Of a DNA stretch of 10,112 nucleotides, positions 1-6,367 are shown piece by piece. Source of the stretch: Clostridiales bacterium. GTDB lineage: Bacteria; Bacillota; Clostridia; Saccharofermentanales; Saccharofermentanaceae. The notes below the pieces were generated by a model, which was given only the letters and a program-made list of their open reading frames with translations, had not been told where the DNA came from and made no database searches. A program made the translations under genes and the position numbers. How positions within the stretch are numbered: position 1 is the stretch's first letter; every line of letters begins with the position of its first letter. The stretch is taken from contig JAFGGR010000232.1 of NCBI GenBank assembly GCA_016930475.1, positions 1 through 10,112 of the forward strand. The letters run 5' to 3'.

Positions 1-531
1 GGGAAACGCATAATGCTGGCGGCAGCGGACACTTTTCGGGCGGCCGCGATCGAACAGCTTCAGGTCTGGGGTGAACGGACAGGAACGCCCGTCATCTCTC
101 AGACGCCAGGTTCGGATCCGGCTGCGGTATGCTATGACGCCATCCATGCGGCCATCGCAAGACGTACGGACGTTTTGATCATTGATACCGCCGGAAGACT
201 TCACAACAAGCAAAACCTGATGGACGAACTGGCTAAGATCTCGAAGGTGATCAATCGGGAAGCTCCGTCGGCGTGTATCAAAGCGCTTCTGGTCATTGAT
301 GCTACGACCGGTCAGAACGCCGTGATCCAAGCCGAGGTATTTTCCGGCGCGATCGATATACACGGTATCGTGATCACGAAGCTGGACGGAAGCGCAAAGG
401 GCGGAGTCGCCATTGCGGTCGCGCACAAGGCGAAATCGCCGATCCTTCTGGCCGGGCTGGGTGAGTCGGTCGAAGATTTGGTCGATTTCGACCCTGAACT
501 GTTTGTAAATTCGCTTTTACCGAATCCGTGA
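1..531 (+). CDS. ftsY: SRP receptor GTPase FtsY (3' part, 5' end outside window)
   Basis: FtsY is the membrane-associated receptor of the signal recognition particle. It pairs its NG GTPase domain with that of Ffh to deliver translating ribosomes to the Sec translocon. The frame is open from base 1, so the gene enters from the left; 176 codons remain. The fragment begins just after the P-loop and carries the SRP-GTPase G2 motif DTFRAAA (about residues 10-16), DTAGR (G3), TKLDGSAKGG (G4) and the closing GLGE and DLVDFDPELF segments typical of the FtsY C-terminus. The acidic N-terminal A domain, if present, lies outside the window. There is no M domain after the G domain, which separates it from Ffh. 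It ends 95 bases before ylxM, with a strong promoter in between, so it probably belongs to an upstream unit (smc-ftsY is usual in Firmicutes). Identity is essentially certain. Confidence 0.97.
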   Translation, partial: GKRIMLAAADTFRAAAIEQLQVWGERTGTPVISQTPGSDPAAVCYDAIHAAIARRTDVLIIDTAGRLHNKQNLMDELAKISKVINREAPSACIKALLVIDATTGQNAVIQAEVFSGAIDIHGIVITKLDGSAKGGVAIAVAHKAKSPILLAGLGESVEDLVDFDPELFVNSLLPNP

Positions 532-567
532 CTTTGAGTGCTTGCTTGTTGTGACAAGTATTTGTGC

Positions 568-596
568 TTGACAGGCGCTTTTCGTTCGCGTATATT
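568..596 (+). promoter_or_regulatory. sigma-A type promoter of the ylxM-ffh operon
   Basis: A perfect -35 box TTGACA (568-573) is followed by a 17-base spacer and TATATT (591-596), five of six matches to the -10 consensus. Transcription would begin near 603, giving a leader of about 24 bases before ylxM. It lies wholly in the ftsY-ylxM gap and makes the ylxM-ffh-rpsP unit independent of ftsY. Confidence 0.85.
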
Positions 597-626
597 TATT
601 CGAGCAGGCCCTAAACGGAGGCGATC

Positions 627-947
627 ATGGATCCCGTCGAAGCAGGATTACTTCTCGATTTTTACGGAAACCTTCTTACGGACAGGAGTCGCCTCCTTTT
701 GGATCTCCATTACTCCGAGGATATGACCTTATCCGAGATCGCCGATAACGAAGGAATATCCAGACAAGCCGTTCATGATTCCATACGCAGAGGTGCTTCA
801 CAACTCTTGTGCTTCGAGGAAAAACTCGGCTTGGTCGCCCGCTTCAAAGAACATAAGAGGGCAATAAGCGACGCAATATCGCTTCTCGAATCCGGAAAGA
901 CAAGAGATGCGGAAACCATAATGAAGAATTTGTACGAGCGGTTATAG
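627..947 (+). CDS. ylxM: YlxM family (UPF0122) helix-turn-helix SRP accessory protein
   Basis: This 106-residue protein has a helix-turn-helix like sigma factor region 4: MTLSEIAD (33-40) leads into NEGISRQAVHDSIRR (41-55). It is followed by a charged C-terminal helix. That is the layout and size of the YlxM/UPF0122 family, which is almost always encoded directly before ffh in Firmicutes. Work in Streptococcus mutans links YlxM to SRP assembly and GTPase activity; whether it also binds DNA is unsettled. The start ATG 627 has a GGAGG site (617-621) five bases upstream and lies about 24 bases after the predicted transcription start. It ends 12 bases before ffh, so the two are certainly co-transcribed. 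Family assignment is firm; the molecular role here is inferred from family and position. Confidence 0.93.
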   Translation: MDPVEAGLLLDFYGNLLTDRSRLLLDLHYSEDMTLSEIADNEGISRQAVHDSIRRGASQLLCFEEKLGLVARFKEHKRAISDAISLLESGKTRDAETIMKNLYERL

Positions 948-959
948 AAAGGATCACAT

Positions 960-2297
960 ATGTTTGACGGTTTGTCCTCCAAGCTCCAGAACATCGTATC
1001 GAAGATGCGCGGCAAAGCACGCGTCACGGAGCAGGACATCAAGGACATGATGAAAGAAATTCGCATGGCGCTTCTCGAAGCAGATGTGAATTATTCGGTC
1101 GTCAAGAACTTCATCGCCGATATGACCGAGAAGTCTAAGGGGCAAGAAATCTTTGCCAGTTTGACGCCCGGTCAGCAAATCGTCAAGATCGTTCACGAGT
1201 CCCTGGTCGCCCTTCTGGGCTCCGAGCAGAACAAGATCGCGGTATCGCCGACCGGATTTACGGTCATCATCCTATACGGCCTTCAGGGAGCGGGTAAAAC
1301 CACGACGGCCGCCAAGCTGGCTCGTGTGCTCAAGTCCGGCGGAAAGAAGCCGATGTTGGCCTCCGTTGACGTTCATCGTCCCGCTGCCGCCCTTCAATTG
1401 GAGGTTCTTGCAAAGCAGGTCGGAGTTCCTTCATTCATCATGCCGGAAGAGAAGTCTGCCGTGAAGATCGCTGTCAAGGCAGCCGAACGCGCTAAGTATT
1501 TATTATGTGACACGCTCATAATCGATACCGCCGGACGAACCACGGTAGATAAAGAGATGATGGACGAGCTCAAATCGATCGAGAAGGTCATTAAACCCAC
1601 GGAGAAACTGCTCGTCGTCGATGCGATGATCGGACAGGAATCGGTGTCGGTCGCCCAATCTTTTGAGGAAGCTATCGGTTTGGACGGGTTCATTATGACC
1701 AAACTCGACGGTGACGCTAGAGGCGGAGCCGCTCTTTCCATTCGACAGATTACCGGAAAACCGATCAAGATGATTTGTGTCGGTGAAAAAATCGAAGATA
1801 TCGAAGATTACCATCCGGACCGAATGGCCAGCCGGATCCTCGGTATGGGAGACGTGCTATCTCTTATCGAGAAAGCTCAGACTCAGTTTGACGAAGATCA
1901 AGCCAAAAGGACGATGGATCGTCTTCTGAAGAATACGTTCAACCTTGAAGATATGCTTTCTCAATTCGAGCAAATCAAAAAAATGGGCTCGATCAAGGAC
2001 GTGATCGGTATGATTCCCGGGGCCGCCGGCAAAGTGAAGGACGAAGACGTGGACGATAGAATCATCGACGTAAACATGGCGATCATTCGCTCGATGACCC
2101 TGAAGGAAAGAAGATATCCCAATGTCCTGAACGCCATGAGAAGAAGGCGGATCGCCTCCGGATCGGGCACCACGGTACAACAAGTGAATCAATTGATCAA
2201 GCAATTTGAGCAGTCTGCTCAAATGATGAAGCAATTTTCCAAAATGAACAAGGGGAAACGCCGCGGAGGCTTTCCGATGGGCGGGCTACCGTTCTGA
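960..2297 (+). CDS. ffh: Signal recognition particle protein Ffh (SRP54)
   Basis: Ffh is the SRP GTPase. Its M domain binds the 4.5S/scRNA and signal peptides, and its NG domain docks with FtsY. The 445 residues show the full layout: N domain (about 1-95, with EIRMALLEADVN), P-loop GLQGAGKTTT (107-116), G2 DVHRPAA (137-143), DTAGR (189-193), TKLDGDARGG (247-256), the GEKIEDIEDYHPDRMASRILGMGDV linker region (about 275-299), then the M domain. The RNA-binding RRRRIASGSGTT (394-405) and a Met-rich C-terminal tail (MMKQFSKM, ending GGFPMGGLPF) are present. Length matches the family (about 440-450). The ATG at 960 has AAAGGA (948-953) six bases upstream. The SRP RNA gene is not in this window. Annotation is essentially certain. 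Confidence 0.98.
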   Translation: MFDGLSSKLQNIVSKMRGKARVTEQDIKDMMKEIRMALLEADVNYSVVKNFIADMTEKSKGQEIFASLTPGQQIVKIVHESLVALLGSEQNKIAVSPTGFTVIILYGLQGAGKTTTAAKLARVLKSGGKKPMLASVDVHRPAAALQLEVLAKQVGVPSFIMPEEKSAVKIAVKAAERAKYLLCDTLIIDTAGRTTVDKEMMDELKSIEKVIKPTEKLLVVDAMIGQESVSVAQSFEEAIGLDGFIMTKLDGDARGGAALSIRQITGKPIKMICVGEKIEDIEDYHPDRMASRILGMGDVLSLIEKAQTQFDEDQAKRTMDRLLKNTFNLEDMLSQFEQIKKMGSIKDVIGMIPGAAGKVKDEDVDDRIIDVNMAIIRSMTLKERRYPNVLNAMRRRRIASGSGTTVQQVNQLIKQFEQSAQMMKQFSKMNKGKRRGGFPMGGLPF

Positions 2298-2349
2298 TCA
2301 GAAATTTACGCTGAGTGCGTGAATATATAACTTAGATGGCGTTAAGCCG

Positions 2350-2354
2350 GGAGG
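2350..2354 (+). promoter_or_regulatory. ribosome-binding site that fixes the rpsP start
   Basis: GGAGG at 2350-2354 stands eight bases before ATG 2363. It lies downstream of an alternative in-frame start at 2336 and so could not serve that start, which would add nine residues not found in the S16 family. This supports 2363 as the true start. Confidence 0.85.
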
Positions 2355-2362
2355 AAAATGAA

Positions 2363-2608
2363 ATGGCAGTTAAAATCAGATTAAAGAGGATCGGTACCAA
2401 GAAAGCGGCATTCTATCGTGTAGTCGTCGCCGATTCGCGTTCTCCGAGAGACGGTAGATTCATTGAAGAGATCGGAACGTACAATCCGCTGACCGATCCC
2501 GCCGAAGTCAAAATCGACAACGAGGCCGCTCAGAAGTGGATCAAGAACGGCGCACAGCCGACCGATACCGTTCGTGCTCTTTTGAAGAGAACCGGTGCGA
2601 TTTCTTAA
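2363..2608 (+). CDS. rpsP: Small ribosomal subunit protein bS16
   Basis: S16 binds 16S rRNA early in assembly of the 30S subunit body. The 81-residue product begins MAVKIRLKRIGTKKAAFYRV and contains the family hallmarks VVADSRSPRDGRFIEEIG (about 21-38) and YNPLTDP (40-46). It ends in the helix EAAQKWIKNGAQPTDTVRALLKR. Length is typical (about 80-90). I chose ATG 2363 because it gives the canonical N-terminus and has a GGAGG eight bases upstream; the longer frame from 2336 would place that site inside the gene. It follows ffh by 65 bases and leads the ribosome-maturation set khpA-rimM-trmD-rplS. Only a weak promoter-like stretch is visible in the ffh-rpsP gap, so transcription from the ylxM promoter is the simplest reading. 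Confidence 0.97.
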   Translation: MAVKIRLKRIGTKKAAFYRVVVADSRSPRDGRFIEEIGTYNPLTDPAEVKIDNEAAQKWIKNGAQPTDTVRALLKRTGAIS

Positions 2609-2647
2609 TTCGGAGCATTCTCGATTCTTATCAGAAGGGAGGATAGC

Positions 2648-2908
2648 ATGCGGCCGGTCGCCGCTATGCGAAAACAAATGAGTGAATTACTGACTACAAT
2701 AGCGAAAACGCTTGTTTCCAATCCCGACGAGGTTGCCGTTAAGGAATCGGAGCGCGGAAATACCGTGATCCTTGAATTATCGGTTTCGCCGGAAGATATG
2801 GGCAAAATCATCGGCAAAGGCGGAAGACGCGCTCAGGCGATCCGCACCATCATGAAGGCAAAATATCTTCGCGACGGCAAGAGAGTGATCGTGGATATCG
2901 TTGGATGA
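2648..2908 (+). CDS. khpA: KhpA (YlqC) KH-domain RNA-binding protein
   Basis: An 86-residue protein consisting of one type II KH domain. The conserved stretch SPEDMGKIIGKGGR (47-60) contains the GXXG loop as G56-K57-G58-G59, followed by RAQAIRTIMKA and a final beta strand GKRVIVDIVG. In other Firmicutes KhpA partners with KhpB (Jag/EloR) in RNA binding that affects cell elongation and division; that partner is not in this window. The start ATG 2648 has AAGGGAGG (2635-2642) five bases upstream. This gives about ten more residues at the N-terminus than usual; ATG 2678 (MSELL...) would match the usual family start but lacks such a site. The stop overlaps the rimM start as ATGA (2905-2908), so the two are probably translationally coupled. 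Confidence 0.95.
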   Translation: MRPVAAMRKQMSELLTTIAKTLVSNPDEVAVKESERGNTVILELSVSPEDMGKIIGKGGRRAQAIRTIMKAKYLRDGKRVIVDIVG

Positions 2909-3432
2909 AGGACTATTTGATCATCGGTAAATTGATCGGTGCGCACGGAGTGGCCGGGGAGCTGAAAGTATTCCCGATTACGGACGATGCGCGTCGATTT
3001 TCCAATCTCGCCGAAATAATGCTGCTGAACGCAAATGAAAAACCGGTCAGGAACCTGAAAATCCTGAGTATCCGCCCGGCGGGAAACAACATCCTTTGTA
3101 CCGCGGAGGGGATCAAGGACCGGGAGTCCGCTCAGGCACTTTTCGGGCATTACATCGCCGTTCCGAGGGCTGACGCGGTCGTTCTTCCGGAGAACTCTTA
3201 TTTTATCGCGGATCTGATCGGAAGTCGGGTCATTGACGATGAACGCGGATTGCTCGGAGGTGTTTCGGATGTTTTGGAACAATCGGGAGCGGATGTTTTT
3301 ATCGTAAGCCGAGAGCAAAAGAAAGATATTTTGATTCCTTTTTTGAAGACGATCGTATACCGGGTTGATATTGAGAAAAAGGAAATATTTGTTCGCTTGC
3401 CGGACGGCTTATTTGAGATCTATGAGACATAG
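2905..3432 (+). CDS. rimM: Ribosome maturation factor RimM
   Basis: RimM binds S19 and helps mature the head of the 30S subunit. The 175 residues show the two expected parts. The N-terminal RimM beta-barrel contains IGKLIGAHGVAGELKV (7-22) and PITDDARRF (24-32). The C-terminal PRC-barrel opens at SYFIADLIGSRV (98-109) and closes with ILIPFLKTIVYRVD and a short acidic tail. Length matches the family (165-185). The start ATG 2905 overlaps the khpA stop by four bases, the usual arrangement for coupled translation. The stop lies 12 bases before trmD. The rimM-trmD pair is widely conserved across bacteria, which reinforces both identifications. Confidence 0.97.
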   Translation: MKDYLIIGKLIGAHGVAGELKVFPITDDARRFSNLAEIMLLNANEKPVRNLKILSIRPAGNNILCTAEGIKDRESAQALFGHYIAVPRADAVVLPENSYFIADLIGSRVIDDERGLLGGVSDVLEQSGADVFIVSREQKKDILIPFLKTIVYRVDIEKKEIFVRLPDGLFEIYET

Positions 3433-3444
3433 TGTGATCGAAGT

Positions 3445-4206
3445 ATGGAATTGATTTTCACGGTTTTGACTTTATTTCCCAAGCAAATCTCCGACTTCAT
3501 GGAGACCAGCATTGTCGGTCGTGCAACGAAGAAAGGTTTGCTAGACATTCGTTGTGTCGACATCAGGGATCATGCCGACAACGATCACGGTAAGGTGGAT
3601 GATACCCTTTACGGTGGCGGCAAAGGCATGCTTCTGGCTTGCGAGCCTGTATACCGAGCCTGGAATTCTGTGTTATCCGGCGGAGATGTTAAACCTCATA
3701 CCGTATATCTGTCGCCCAAGGGGAAAGTGCTGAATCAGGATAAAGTCATCGAATTGAGTCAACACAAGCACTTGGTCTTACTCTGCGGCCATTATGAGGG
3801 GATCGATCAACGTGTCCTCGATTCTGTAGTGGATGAGGAAATCTCGATCGGCGATTATGTATTAACCGGCGGAGAAGTCGCGGCATGCGTTGTGATTGAC
3901 GCGGTATCCCGAATGATACCGGGCGTTTTACCGGATGCTTCGGCCTATGAGAATGAGTCACATATGCACGGAACGCTCGAGTCACCGCATTATACCAAGC
4001 CCGATGAATGGAACGGGATCGAAGTTCCGGAAGTCCTTCGTAACGGACATCATGCGGAAATCGAGAAGTGGCGGCGCTTGGAAGGTCTTTACCTGACGTA
4101 CAAGAATCGCAAGGACCTTTTCGAGAAGTTGGAGTTGACCCCGGACGAGTGGGCGTATATCATTCAGCGAGAGGGTCAAAAACCCCGGGAAATGCCCGAA
4201 ATATAA
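3445..4206 (+). CDS. trmD: tRNA (guanine37-N1)-methyltransferase TrmD
   Basis: TrmD methylates G37 next to the anticodon of certain tRNAs using S-adenosylmethionine, which prevents +1 frameshifts. The 253 residues carry the trefoil-knot SPOUT motifs: DDTLYGGGKGM (52-62), YLSPKGK (88-94), LLCGHYEGIDQRV (112-124), SIGDYVLTGGEVAA (134-147) and IDAVSRMIPGVL (151-162). GHHAEIEKWRR (201-211) leads into the C-terminal helical domain. Two oddities: the usual DDTPYGGG has Leu at residue 55. Aligning from HYTKP, the position of the catalytic Asp (Asp169 in E. coli) is Glu171 in NESHMHG. Such variants may be normal in Clostridia; I could not check. The ATG at 3445 has only a weak upstream site, so translation may rely on coupling to rimM, 12 bases upstream. 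Confidence 0.97.
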   Translation: MELIFTVLTLFPKQISDFMETSIVGRATKKGLLDIRCVDIRDHADNDHGKVDDTLYGGGKGMLLACEPVYRAWNSVLSGGDVKPHTVYLSPKGKVLNQDKVIELSQHKHLVLLCGHYEGIDQRVLDSVVDEEISIGDYVLTGGEVAACVVIDAVSRMIPGVLPDASAYENESHMHGTLESPHYTKPDEWNGIEVPEVLRNGHHAEIEKWRRLEGLYLTYKNRKDLFEKLELTPDEWAYIIQREGQKPREMPEI

Positions 4207-4232
4207 AGGGGATTCGCGATTGGACCGGGCGC

Positions 4233-4261
4233 TTGCGTAGTTTCAATTGCTGTGTTAAAAT
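4233..4261 (+). promoter_or_regulatory. candidate extended -10 promoter for rplS
   Basis: TAAAAT (4256-4261, five of six matches) is preceded by TG one base upstream (4253-4254), an extended -10 element. A weak -35, TTGCGT (4233-4238), stands 17 bases upstream. Transcription would begin near 4268, just before the structured rplS leader. This would let rplS be expressed apart from trmD in the same operon. Supported by pattern only. Confidence 0.5.
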
Positions 4262-4275
4262 CCTAAAGGCTATAA

Positions 4276-4313
4276 GGGATGGTCCGCTGTCGGTCAGCCG
4301 GCAAGAACATCTA
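4276..4313 (+). ncRNA. probable ribosomal protein L19 leader (cis-regulatory RNA)
   Basis: The 127-base trmD-rplS gap holds a compact fold. An outer stem pairs GATG (4278-4281) with CATC (4308-4311). An asymmetric internal loop carries CAAGAA on its 3' side. An inner stem pairs CC-GCTG (4284-4289) with CAGC-c-GG (4295-4301) around the loop TCGGT. It ends ten bases before the AGGAGG site (4321-4326) of rplS. Rfam describes an L19 leader at this position in Firmicutes, proposed to bind L19 for autoregulation. My match rests on position, size and remembered shape, not on a covariance search. Confidence 0.6.
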
Positions 4314-4333
4314 TCGGAAGAGGAGGATCGATT

Positions 4334-4687
4334 ATGGATATTATTAAAGCAGTTGAACAGGATAATCTCCGCAACAGCTATCCCGAAGTGGACGTCGGTG
4401 ATTTCGTCAAGATGTACCTCAAGATCAAGGAAGGCGCAAGAGAGCGCATCCAGCTTTTCGAGGGTTATGTCATTGCCAGAAAAGGCAGCGGACTTTCCGA
4501 GACCATCAAGGTTCGTCGGATTTCTTACGGTGTAGGTGTCGAGAGAACACTTCCCGTTCATTCTCCTAACATTGACCGCATCGAGGTCGTTCGTAAAGGT
4601 AAGATCAGAAGAGCCAAGCTCTATTATTTACGGGATCGCGTCGGAAAAGCGGCCAAGATCACAGAGAAATTGGCCAAACGCTCTTAA
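4334..4687 (+). CDS. rplS: Large ribosomal subunit protein bL19
   Basis: L19 sits at the 30S-50S interface and contributes to intersubunit bridges. The 117 residues match the family in length and motifs: VGDFVKMYLKIKEGARERIQ (21-40), FEGYVIARKGSGLSETI (42-58) and VRRISYGVGVERTLPVHSP. The basic C-terminus KGKIRRAKLYYLRDRVGKAAKI is also present. The start ATG 4334 has AGGAGG (4321-4326) seven bases upstream. It is the last gene before a strong intrinsic terminator. The promoter candidate and the structured leader just upstream suggest separate control from trmD. That fits L19 being needed in stoichiometric ribosomal amounts while TrmD and RimM are needed in far smaller quantity. Confidence 0.98.
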   Translation: MDIIKAVEQDNLRNSYPEVDVGDFVKMYLKIKEGARERIQLFEGYVIARKGSGLSETIKVRRISYGVGVERTLPVHSPNIDRIEVVRKGKIRRAKLYYLRDRVGKAAKITEKLAKRS

Positions 4688-4703
4688 TTGTTTCTTGTTT
4701 CAT

Positions 4704-4745
4704 AAAACTGCCCGGAGCAAATCATGAGCACCGGGCAGTTTTTTT
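4704..4745 (+). terminator. intrinsic (rho-independent) terminator after rplS
   Basis: AAACTGCCCGG (4705-4715) pairs without mismatch with CCGGGCAGTTT (4731-4741), with a 15-base loop between. The stem runs into seven consecutive T (4739-4745). This is a textbook intrinsic terminator 17 bases after the rplS stop and marks the end of the ylxM-rplS unit. Only four A precede the stem, so it would work poorly in the other direction. Confidence 0.93.
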
Positions 4746-4769
4746 ATGATTATTTGTTATCATGAATGA

Positions 4770-4777
4770 GGAGGTGA
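4770..4777 (+). promoter_or_regulatory. full-length Shine-Dalgarno sequence setting the rbgA GTG start
   Basis: GGAGGTGA is complementary to the 3' end of 16S rRNA over all eight bases. It ends five bases before GTG 4783. It lies downstream of the competing in-frame ATG 4762, so it can only serve the GTG. Confidence 0.88.
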
Positions 4778-4782
4778 ACGAA

Positions 4783-5652
4783 GTGACGGATCGTATCAAC
4801 TGGTTTCCCGGCCATATGCGTAAGGCTCTAAATGAGCTGAAGGATCGCATGAAGCTGATTGACGTCGTCATTGAGGTTTGCGACGCGCGGATTCCGCTTT
4901 CAAGCAGAAATCCCGAACTCGCAAAAATATCCGAAGGAAAACTTCGAATCATTGTCCTCAACAAGTCCGATCTTTCGGATCCTGCGCAGAATCGTCTGTG
5001 GGAAGATCATTTTCGAAAAAAAGGAACCCCGGCGATCTCCATCGATTCGATCCATCGAAAAGGATTGAATCAAATTCGCACCGTCGCGCAGGATAAGTGC
5101 GCCGCTATTTTGCAGAAAGCCCGGGATAAAGGTCGAATCGGTCGACCCATTCGCGCAATGGTCGTCGGCATTCCCAATTCCGGTAAGTCGACACTCATCA
5201 ACTCTTTGTGTAACCGGAAATTGGCTGTGACCGGAGATACCCCCGGCGTTACCCGTCATTTTCAATGGGCGAGAACGGAAACGGGCATGGAGTTGATGGA
5301 TATGCCCGGAGTATTGTGGCCAAGTCTCGGGAATGCGCGAAATCAACTTTGCCTTGCGGTTACCGGAGCGATACGATCCGAGGTGACGGATTTGGTCGCG
5401 GTGGCTTCTCAGGGCATGTCCCTGATCCACTCTCTTTATCCCGACCTCATCGAAAAGCGCTACGGCGTAACCTATGAGACGGGCGAATATCTCAGCCGCG
5501 AGTACTATGAACCTTTCCTGGAGGCTGCGCGCATGAAAGGCTGTATTCTTTCCGGCGGCAGAGTGGACGAGGAGCGATTTGCCAAATTGTTTTTCGACGA
5601 TTTCCGGAGCGGACGCATCGGTAAAATCACCTTGGAGCAGTGCCCTTTATAA
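4783..5652 (+). CDS. rbgA: Ribosome biogenesis GTPase RbgA (YlqF)
   Basis: RbgA is a circularly permuted GTPase needed for late 50S assembly in Firmicutes. The motifs come in the permuted order: LNKSDL (G4, 59-64), GIPNSGKST (G1, 129-137), PGVT (G2, 154-157), then DMPG (G3, 173-176). The family signature WFPGHM (7-12) and DARIP (34-38) precede them, and an RNA-binding C-terminal domain follows. I chose GTG 4783 (289 residues) because a perfect GGAGGTGA precedes it and the protein then begins MTDRINWFPGHM, as in relatives of about 280 residues. ATG 4762 would add seven residues encoded by the ribosome-binding site. G3 reads DMPG rather than the usual DTPG. It follows the rplS terminator closely; its promoter is unclear (a TATGAT at 4745-4750 is a weak candidate). 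Confidence 0.96.
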   Translation: MTDRINWFPGHMRKALNELKDRMKLIDVVIEVCDARIPLSSRNPELAKISEGKLRIIVLNKSDLSDPAQNRLWEDHFRKKGTPAISIDSIHRKGLNQIRTVAQDKCAAILQKARDKGRIGRPIRAMVVGIPNSGKSTLINSLCNRKLAVTGDTPGVTRHFQWARTETGMELMDMPGVLWPSLGNARNQLCLAVTGAIRSEVTDLVAVASQGMSLIHSLYPDLIEKRYGVTYETGEYLSREYYEPFLEAARMKGCILSGGRVDEERFAKLFFDDFRSGRIGKITLEQCPL

Positions 5653-5671
5653 CCAACGGAGAAACCGGGTC

Positions 5672-6301
5672 ATGAAAAGATCAGAGATATACGAGGAAAG
5701 ATACGAGCGACTGTCACGCTACGAAAATGAGGCGATCGGTAAAGGGTACGTACGGATCGCCGGAGTGGACGAGGCCGGAAGAGGCCCTTTGGCGGGGCCG
5801 GTGACGGCTGCAGCTTGCATTCTCGGAGAACACAGGATCCTCGGCCTTGATGATTCCAAAAAGCTTTCGGAGAAGCGGCGGGAGGAGCTTTATGAAGAAA
5901 TCATCCGTTACGCCGTCTCTTATTCTGTCGTCAGCGTCGGACCGCGAGAGATCGATTCGATAAACATTCTGGAAGCAACGAAGCGTGCAATGACCGAATG
6001 CGTGCGCAGTCTATCCGTACAACCGGATATGGTGCTCGCCGACGCCGTTAGGATCCCCGGAATCACGATGCCCTGTATGGCGATCGTTCACGGAGACGCC
6101 GTTTCCAATTCGATCGCGGCGGCATCGATACTTGCTAAGGTAAGCCGAGATCGCATGATGCGTGAATACGATGTCCGGTATCCGGGGTACGGTTTTTCGG
6201 GACACAAGGGCTATGGTACAAGTGCTCACTATGAAGCGCTCAGGGAGTTGGGGTCGTGCGAGATCCATCGTCAGACTTTTCTCAGGAGCTTATATGAATA
6301 G
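5672..6301 (+). CDS. rnhB: Ribonuclease HII
   Basis: RNase HII cuts the RNA strand of RNA-DNA hybrids and single ribonucleotides embedded in DNA, starting ribonucleotide excision repair. The 209 residues contain the metal-binding acidic set: D33 and E34 in GVDEAGRGPLAGPV (31-44), D124 in VLADAV, and D142 in HGDAVSNSIAAASILAKVSRDR (140-161). The family segment GLDDSKKLSEKRR (58-70) and the C-terminal PGYGFSGHKGYGT are also present. ATG 5672 lies 19 bases after the rbgA stop with GGAG (5658-5661) ten bases upstream. A longer frame from 5579 would run inside rbgA and adds residues foreign to the family. The rbgA-rnhB-yraN order is typical of Firmicutes. Confidence 0.97.
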   Translation: MKRSEIYEERYERLSRYENEAIGKGYVRIAGVDEAGRGPLAGPVTAAACILGEHRILGLDDSKKLSEKRREELYEEIIRYAVSYSVVSVGPREIDSINILEATKRAMTECVRSLSVQPDMVLADAVRIPGITMPCMAIVHGDAVSNSIAAASILAKVSRDRMMREYDVRYPGYGFSGHKGYGTSAHYEALRELGSCEIHRQTFLRSLYE

Positions 6302-6367
6302 TCGGATCCGTGCTTGATTGTCGTAAAAATCCCTCCTAAATCGCCTTTTGTCTATTATGATCGAATA

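Noticed and set aside
2292..2303. Perfect 12-base palindrome TTCTGATCAGAA across the ffh stop codon.
   Set aside because: Two or three such palindromes are expected by chance in 10 kb, it has no loop or T-tract to terminate transcription, and it lies in coding sequence.
2305..2331. Promoter-like TTTACG ... TATAAC in the ffh-rpsP gap.
   Set aside because: The -35 has four of six matches and the spacer is only 15 bases; too weak to list as a promoter.
2336..2362. N-terminal extension of rpsP starting at ATG/TTG-type start 2336.
   Set aside because: The strong GGAGG at 2350-2354 lies inside it, and the extra nine residues are not part of the S16 family.
4068..4535. 155-codon open frame spanning the trmD end, the leader and the start of rplS.
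   Set aside because: It overlaps two certain genes in another frame and its product shows no recognisable domain; a shadow frame.
4900..5430. 176-codon minus-strand open frame opposite rbgA.
   Set aside because: It lies entirely opposite a well-conserved GTPase gene, has no ribosome-binding site I can see and looks like a shadow of rbgA codons.
5579..5671. Longer RNase HII starting inside rbgA.
   Set aside because: The added residues overlap the rbgA C-terminus out of frame and bear no family similarity; ATG 5672 gives the normal length.
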